Shown here: piece after piece, positions 58,023 to 64,000 of the stretch
How the letters are laid out: each line of letters starts with the position of its first letter
How positions within the stretch are numbered: the stretch's first letter is position 1
Notes under the pieces: model-generated
Told to the model about the DNA's origin: nothing
The model's input: only the letters and a program-made list of their open reading frames with translations
Database searches by the model: none
DNA from: Kingdonia uniflora
Taxonomy: Eukaryota; Streptophyta; Magnoliopsida; Ranunculales; Circaeasteraceae
DNA length: 64,000 nucleotides
Direction: 5' to 3'
NCBI GenBank assembly: GCA_014058105.1
Contig: JACGCM010000465.1
Location: 186,001-250,000, forward strand
Position numbers and translations under genes: made by a program

Positions 58023-59252
58023 CTAAATCTTGGACTGCGTAGATAAGAACTGTAATGGTTTGTGATCAGAATGTACCACAACTTCCTTCCCCAATAAGTA
58101 ACTCTGCCAATGCTTCACTGATTGATATAACGCGTAAAACTCCTTATCGTAGGTAGGATAGTTGTGTACTACTCCTGTAAACATCTCAGAATTGTAAGCA
58201 ACCGGCTTCCCATCCTGTAAAAGGATTACCCCAAATGCATAGTCTGACACATCTGTCTCGACCTCAAAAGGCCGCTGCAAATTAGGCAATGCTAACACTG
58301 ATGCATCCATAATCTTCTGTTTCAGTAAGATAAAGGTCTTCTCATGGTGCTCTTCCCAGATAAATTATTCCCCGGTCTTTGTCAAAGAATGTAACGGTGC
58401 GACTATTTGTGAAAAATATTGAATAAATTTCCGTAAGTACTGACAAGAACCCATAAAATGCCTCACTTACGTCACTGTACGTGGTCTAGGCCAATTAGTA
58501 ATGACCAAGACCTTTTCTGGATCGACCTTAAGCTCGCCGCCACCAACAATAAAACCTAAATAGACAAGCTCCTATTTCCTAAACTCGCACTTCTTCTCGT
58601 TAAGAAAAAGTTGTTGTGATCGTAACACGCCCAACACTTTGCGTAAATGCCCAAGATGTTCCTCTCATGTACGACTATATATCAAGATATCATCCAAATA
58701 TACAATCACAAAATAATTAATAAACGCACGAAGTACCTCATTAATTAGCCGCATAAATGTCGCCGGAGCATTGCATAACCCAAAAGGCATCATTAACCAC
58801 TCAAATAAGCCCTGTTTGGTTTTGAACGCTGTCTTCCAAGTATCCTCCTCCCAGATTCTAACTTGATGGTAACCCGACTTAAGATCCAACTTGGTGAAAA
58901 ACCAAGCCGTCTGCAACTGATCTAAAAGCTTGTCAATCCGTGGAAGCGGATAACGATTCTTTACCGTGATCTTGTTCAACGCCCGATAATCTACAGACAT
59001 CCTCCAAGACCAATCCTTCTTCGGCATCAGTAACACTGGTGAACCACAAGGCGAGAAACTTAGATTAATAACTCCTTGCTTTAGGAGTTCATGTACCTGT
59101 TTCTTGATCTCATTAGACTTAGTAACAAAAGTTCGATATAACCCAATATTGGGTAGTGGCTCACCATTCACCAAGGTGATATCATGCTCCACATCCCTCT
59201 TACGCGGCATCCCTTTTATGCCCAGAAACAAGTCTTTATACTCCTCTTGCAA
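58023..59252 (-). pseudogene. Ty3 reverse transcriptase and RNase H
   Basis: 59252-58665 reads 'MPRKRDVEHDI', 'SPCGSPVLL..KKD', 'RMSVDYRALNKITVKNRYPLPRID', 'FTKLDLKSGYHQVRI' and the catalytic 'VYLDDILIYS', an almost complete RT core. 58310-58023 is RNase H with 'FEVETDVSDYAFG' and 'VHSDHKPLQF'. The part between contains stops. Confidence 0.9.
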
Positions 59253-59267
59253 CTCCCCCTTATCGGT

Positions 59268-59648
59268 TTATTTCTTAGGAGACATTGCCAAAGTAGGCAA
59301 TAATGTAGCCGACAGACCCTCTTGAACCTGTCGCACCAAAAACAAAACAAATTTGCCGCTCGCATTAAACAGCCTCTTCACCTGAGTTACCATTACAAAA
59401 TTACTGGTAGGGATATGTTCCTTACATGCATTAATATGAAACTCAGTCCCATCCATAACCAAACGATATTTGCGAGCACGATGGTAAAGGATTGTACCTC
59501 GGTCCCAAAGATAAGGGCTACCCAAGATGACTTGACACACGTCCAACGGAACCACCTCACATGTCATTTCGTCAATAAACTTCTCAGTAATCGTAAAATT
59601 GAACATACACTGCTTAGTGATCTTCAATTTGCATCTTTCTGAATTCAA
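59268..59648 (-). pseudogene. Ty3 protease region
   Basis: Contains 'DVCQVILGSPYLWDRGTILYH', the second conserved part of Ty3 protease. The active-site D-S-G part lies upstream (about 59700-59760) in a damaged frame. Confidence 0.7.
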
Positions 59649-59879
59649 CCCAAACCATATGGCTTAGGATGAGCCACAGTAGCCAAACCCATCTTCTTCA
59701 CCACTGCCTCAGAAATTAAATTCTTCTGACTACGCGGATCAATGATGGCCTCGACTAAGCTCTTCACGACTCACCTCGTCGATAACTAGAGGTTGCTTGA
59801 ACATTATAGTAGGCTTAGGATTTGGCTTAACTAAATCTGGAAGATCCATTATCGTTGTGGTTAGTGCACGTCACTATTT

Positions 59880-60902
59880 CTTTCCCTTCTCCTCCTTTGG
59901 CCGAAGTTCCAAGTGAAGTTTCCAACATCTATCAGAATTGTGCCCATTAGCCTTGCAATGACTACAGATAGTTCCCTTGAATGAAGACCCCTCTCCTTTG
60001 GACTCCCCTTTCTAATCAAACTTCCAATTAGCCTTATAACCCGATTTGCTTTTATCGTCTTTCTTGTCGCTCTTCAAGTATTTGCTTTCAATAACAATTA
60101 CATTAATGGTAGCGTCCTCGATATTTTCTACCTTGAAGAGCATTAATTCTCTACTAATGGATTCTGACAAACCTCCCGTATACTTCATAAATACGTCGTA
60201 CTCATCCACGTCAATATCCAAAACCAACGCTTTGTTATGAAATTTTATAGTGAATTGTTGTACGTGAATTGTTGTACAGATTTCCTAAGCCTTTGGCGTA
60301 AATTGTACCATTTGTACCATCATTCCTATTCATACCCAATCGGATAGAATTGCTCACTCACCAAGACCTTGAATTCCTTCCAACTCAGACTTCCGACATC
60401 ATGCCGTTTCTGGTAGGATTTCCACCACGAAAGTGAGTGACTTGTGAATTTCAAAGTAGAAAAGAAAATCTTATGAGCGTTGGAATATTCATCCGCGGAA
60501 AAATAGGTCTCCAACCTATCTAACCAATTATCTAATTTCTCGGCATCGACGGAGCCATCAAAAACCAAAATCTCAATCTTAAAGCCAATACGAAGATTGC
60601 GCATAGGATTCATGGACTTACCAAAACCTGGGCACTCCTTAACGGAATCGGCATCACTAGAATCACTATCTTTCTCTTTATTAACCTCGTCTCCATCCAC
60701 CTCTAAAACCCCTTTCTTCTTCGATCGACGTCTTCGTCGAGAACGGCTTTACCGATTCACCGAAATGAAACCCAACGCGAGGTTTGTGAGACGCAATTGT
60801 TCGACTAACTCCCCTACAGTAGAAGTTAGGGTGGAAACAGTCGTTTCCAAAAATGTGAGTCAATCGTTGGAATCGTCCATCTCCAAGTCGTCCTTCTTCC
60901 AT
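59880..60902 (-). pseudogene. Ty3 gag with zinc knuckle
   Basis: 60700-60326 has an acidic segment and the gag core 'LDNWLDRLETYFSADEYSNAHKIFFSTLKFTSHSLSWWKSYQKRH'. 60227-60012 continues gag ('DEYDVFMKYTGGLSESI'). A CCHC-type knuckle remnant lies near 59900-59960. The N-terminal part 60902-60681 is in another frame. Confidence 0.8.
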
Positions 60903-61030
60903 GAAGTAGGCTTGCGATGGATCTTCAACGGACTCACTAGCTTCCCCTTCGTTTGCTTGAGACGGTCACGTGTAGAGACCATAAACCACAATCAACCCCC
61001 AAAGATCATAACTGGAAAACTGTTACCACT

Positions 61031-61530
61031 TAATCCACAATACGATTGAGAAACTTGTGTTAGTGGAGAAATAACAAAGAATACCAATCGCTTTGGAAAA
61101 GTAAAGAATTCGATTACTCCAAACGAAGTAATTACAAGAAAAAAATCTCTCACAACCCTAGGTTTCTCCCTCTCTCTTTCAGATCTAACATAGAAAAGAA
61201 ATAACCTATGTCCCTTTTATATACTATAAAACTAAAAATACTAAAAGCACGCATCTCGAGGCAAAAGTACCTCTTAAAATACAACCACCGCAAAAAAAGG
61301 GCTGAATCGTACATCTGTTCGAAGAGAATAAGTTTCTATTCAAATAAAATAAAGTGTATTCGAATAAACAAAAATTTATTCGAATAAAACTCATCAGGCA
61401 AAAATCTATTCGAACAGAAATAATTATGTTCGAATAAAACTCATCAGGTAAAAATGTATTAGAACAAAAACAATTTTGTTCGAATAGAAACTTGAAAACC
61501 CTCATGTCTTTGTCAGATCCTCCTGGATCA
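61031..61530 (-). repeat. 5' LTR of the 56-kb Ty3 element
   Basis: 500 bp, six TTCGAA cores, one 50-bp unit fewer than its partner. Confidence 0.9.
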
Positions 61531-61535
61531 TAAAG

Positions 61536-62820
61536 TTACTTTATCCTTCGATTAAATACATCTACATGTACAAATTAACATATTACGTGAAACATAAGAT
61601 CGCCATATTCCTGATATAGCCAGGATAAGAAAATATAGTAGAGAAAGACTTTAAGTAAAATGATGTTTACAACAATCCTCGCATTGCATTTTTATACTAT
61701 TAATTTACAAATCATATTTTGATATTATTAGATTTTAGTGGGTTTGAACCGCCATTTCTTAAAATGTTCGGTATCACACGCCCATTCTAAGCGTTATTCC
61801 ATTTGATATAAAGATCCAATATGAATAAGCAATAGTGAGAAATTTGATAACAATAGTGTGATGAAAACTAACCCTTTGCGATTGAACCTCACTCAATATG
61901 ACATTTTTTTGGGATTGCCAGGCACTTCGTGAGGTATCCCCAAAATGTTAATGTGTTAGCACACAGAGTTTCCTTCTATAAAACTCGTATTCTATCTATA
62001 AGAAGAAAGGAATAGGTCATCCTTTTTATTGGGTTTCGGTCGTCCATTTCTGAGATGCAAGCGAATTTGGCCGAAGAAATGGACCTGAGCCGTCGGATTA
62101 AAACATTTGTCCAAAAAGTTAATCCCAGCCGTTCATTTTCCAATTCGATCTCAAGGTTCTATAAGTCTCTACTATATCTCCTACCACCACAAATCTCTCT
62201 CTCCTCTTGTGATCTCTCTCTTCTCATATGATATCTCTCTTCTAAATCAAAGCTTAAACTCTTCAACAAACACACACACTCTATCTCGATCACTCTCAAG
62301 AGATCAAGGAAGCATTATTTTTCATCTCTATCAAAAAACTTCCCATGAGAAAGGGATGGATATATCCATTCATCTTCGTTCATTTTCATATTAAGAGACT
62401 GAATAAATTTATCTGTAAGTTTATAGTCATTCTTTTGTTGCAATTATTCTTTTGGGTTTGGTCAAATTTGGCAAATTGGATTTTATTAGAAATAGTTTCT
62501 TAGTATAGGGTTTGTTGGATTTGGGTTTTTATGGAGCCACTTTGTGTAAATCTTGGTTTAGTTTGATAAATTATGATTATTGATACTACCAAAAAAAGGG
62601 CCTTTGGCTCTTAGCATGTATCACCTTATGCCACATCGAGTCCATTTGAGCAATGGGAATAAACTGAGATTTTACCAAGTTTTAATAGTTAAACTATCGT
62701 CAATAGAAGGTACCGATACAACATTATCTGCCTCCACAAAGATGGCAAACTATTAAGATATAGATCTCTTCATACTGGATAGATCATTTCTCAGTTTCTA
62801 CTACTGCCAAGTACCATCTA
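61536..62820. other. Intergenic with a CT-rich patch
   Basis: A pyrimidine-rich stretch at about 62160-62300 (many CTCTCT) follows an AACGGCTGGGATT-like string on the minus strand. It could be a promoter and leader, but no gene follows in the open frames. Confidence 0.35.
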
Positions 62821-62826
62821 TAGCAA

Positions 62827-63480
62827 TCACATCCTTAATGAGTATCCTCTGATCAATTTCAATATCGGAAATATCAATAATGAATCCATCGCCCAACCAG
62901 TTATCATGTCAAAATTCAATGTTTCCTTGCCCCACTGTCCAACAATATTTGATTGAACAGTCTCAAAATGCTTAACCATCTCCTTCCAGAGTTTAGAGGC
63001 AAAACTAGGTGCAGCCATGAGGAAATTCCCAATAAAATATTTTCTCTTCATGTATTTAGACCATAAAGATTATTTATGAAAAATAGAAATAACTTTCTTT
63101 AGTAAAAAAAATTGTTTTACTGTTTTCCCAACTTCTAAAACCCAATTCACCCTCAGATTTAGGCCTGTAAATCTTTGATAAGGAAACTCCCTCTTCTTAG
63201 GTCTACCCTCAAATGTGCCCTACAAAAATGAATAAAATATTCTCTCTAAAGTGCATATCACAGACTTAGGAACATGAAGAGAAGATAGAAGGTGTATAGA
63301 AATAGAATTAAGCACATGAACAAGAAGTATCATTTTTCTCCCATTAGATAGTAACATCCCCTTCCACCCATCTATTCTCTTTTGGATTTTATTCACCAAG
63401 GTATCAAAATGAGAAGCTTTAAGCCCGTTATAGTTGATGGGGGCTCCAAAATAGATCATAGGAAACTGTTTGAGAATCAA
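62827..63480 (-). pseudogene. LINE (non-LTR retrotransposon) reverse transcriptase remnants
   Basis: 63480-63220 reads 'FPMIYFGAPINYNGLKASHFDTLVNKIQKRIDGWKGMLLSNGRKMILLVHVLNSISIHLLSSLHVPKSVI', the well-conserved region after the RT core in plant L1-like LINEs. 63051-62827 continues in another frame with 'MKRKYF' and 'SFASKLWKEMV'. Upstream catalytic motifs are decayed or outside readable frames. Confidence 0.8.
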
Positions 63481-64000
63481 ACCAATTGCACTTTAGATGA
63501 TGTATTATCTTTGTCATAGGTACTTTATCAGATATATAAACTCCACTTTTGTATGCATTCACCAGTTGGCCAGATCATTTCTCATATCTGTCCAAATCAT
63601 TTGCATATAGCAAACAAAAATTATGAGAATAAATACTACTTTTTGATATTTTTACAAAATCGATACTTTGGCAAGCCTTTTCCAAAATCGATACTAAAAT
63701 TAACAAATCGATAATGGTCCCACCTACTACCCCCTAGTTTCCATCCTATTCTCTAACATTAAATGTTGATGGGTAGTCTAATCTGCTATAGTAATAAATC
63801 TACCAACTCACAAAGATTACTGAACGAGTGACAAATTTATATCAAAATAATTAAAAAAAATAACCTAACGAATGCCAAAGTTCACGCAAAAGAAATTATA
63901 AATAATACATAAAAAATGAGAAACTATCCCTACTGAAGTTGTTGAGTAGTCTAATATGCTATAGTAATAAGAGGAAAGATTTTCCCCAAAATACACTACC
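63481..64000. other. Window end, probably more LINE or intergenic
   Basis: No clear frame. The LINE may extend here on the minus strand in decayed form. Confidence 0.3.

Larger units (their letters stand above)
56007..61530 (-). mobile_element. Ty3/gypsy retrotransposon with most domains, inactive
   Basis: LTRs 56007-56556 and 61031-61530 with TG...TA ends in element orientation. Target-site duplication TAAAG (56002-56006, 61531-61535). A primer-binding-site-like TGGTAACAG follows the 5' (right) LTR. Gag, knuckle, protease, RT, RNase H and integrase read in order on the minus strand with stops and shifts. It belongs to the same family as 22438-25691, as shown by shared LTR ends, gag and the integrase C-terminus. 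Confidence 0.92.

Noticed and set aside
60597..61049. 150-codon plus-strand frame
   Set aside because: Mostly antisense to the Ty3 gag N-terminus; no support as a gene.

Overview
The window looks like nuclear DNA of a eudicot plant. It is AT-rich, its genes are split by many GT-AG introns, and it is crowded with plant LTR retrotransposons, a PIF/Harbinger DNA transposon, a LINE, MITE-like palindromes and decayed copies of plant genes. I cannot name the species from sequence alone.

Only two host genes look intact. The first is an 18-exon ERD6-like sugar transporter (+ strand, 9219-19542; exons add up to 482 codons plus stop with every phase matching). The second is a histidine-phosphatase-family protein of the phosphoglycerate-mutase-like AT74 type (- strand, exons 27063-26610 and 22149-21743). 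They converge tail to tail. Each carries a retrotransposon in an intron: an antisense Ty1/copia element with a CTTTT target-site duplication (11902-16976) in transporter intron 10, and an internally deleted sense-oriented Ty3 element with a TTGTG duplication (22438-25691) in the single AT74 intron.

Left part (1-9000): a decayed coiled-coil reading frame (35-916), then a 6.7-kb PIF/Harbinger-like element (2209-8904) with matching terminal inverted repeats and a TAA duplication. It holds a broken transposase, the convergent Myb/NAM-like second ORF and, unexpectedly, a pseudogene of a plant-mobile-domain protein. It ends about 310 bp upstream of the transporter start codon. Between the two host genes (19.5-21.7 kb) lie a GC-rich island and a second decayed coiled-coil frame.

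Middle part (27.7-39.3 kb): a 4.7-kb non-coding repeat (27748-32416) is followed by a mosaic of at least five unrelated host-gene fragments. On the minus strand these are NUA/TPR nucleoporin exons, a GH32 invertase first exon plus its 9-nt mini-exon, three exons of a pyridoxamine-oxidase-like protein, and the CDC48 C-terminus. On the plus strand there is a GRAS (SCL32-like) fragment. All but the short invertase piece carry stop codons; introns are retained. This mosaic is the most unusual part of the window.

Right part (39.3-64 kb): an old minus-strand Ty1/copia element (39304-51121) is split within its protease region by a plus-strand Ty3 element (42912-48368, TSD TAATG). Then come a small TIR element (52.2-52.65 kb), a 2.4-kb near-palindrome built from two head-to-head retrotransposon 3' ends (52802-55245), a longer Ty3 relative of the 22-kb element (56007-61530, TSD TAAAG), and LINE reverse-transcriptase remnants (62.8-63.5 kb). 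No rRNA, tRNA gene, CRISPR array or bacterial-type feature was seen. All transposon reading frames are interrupted, so the window appears to hold no autonomous element.
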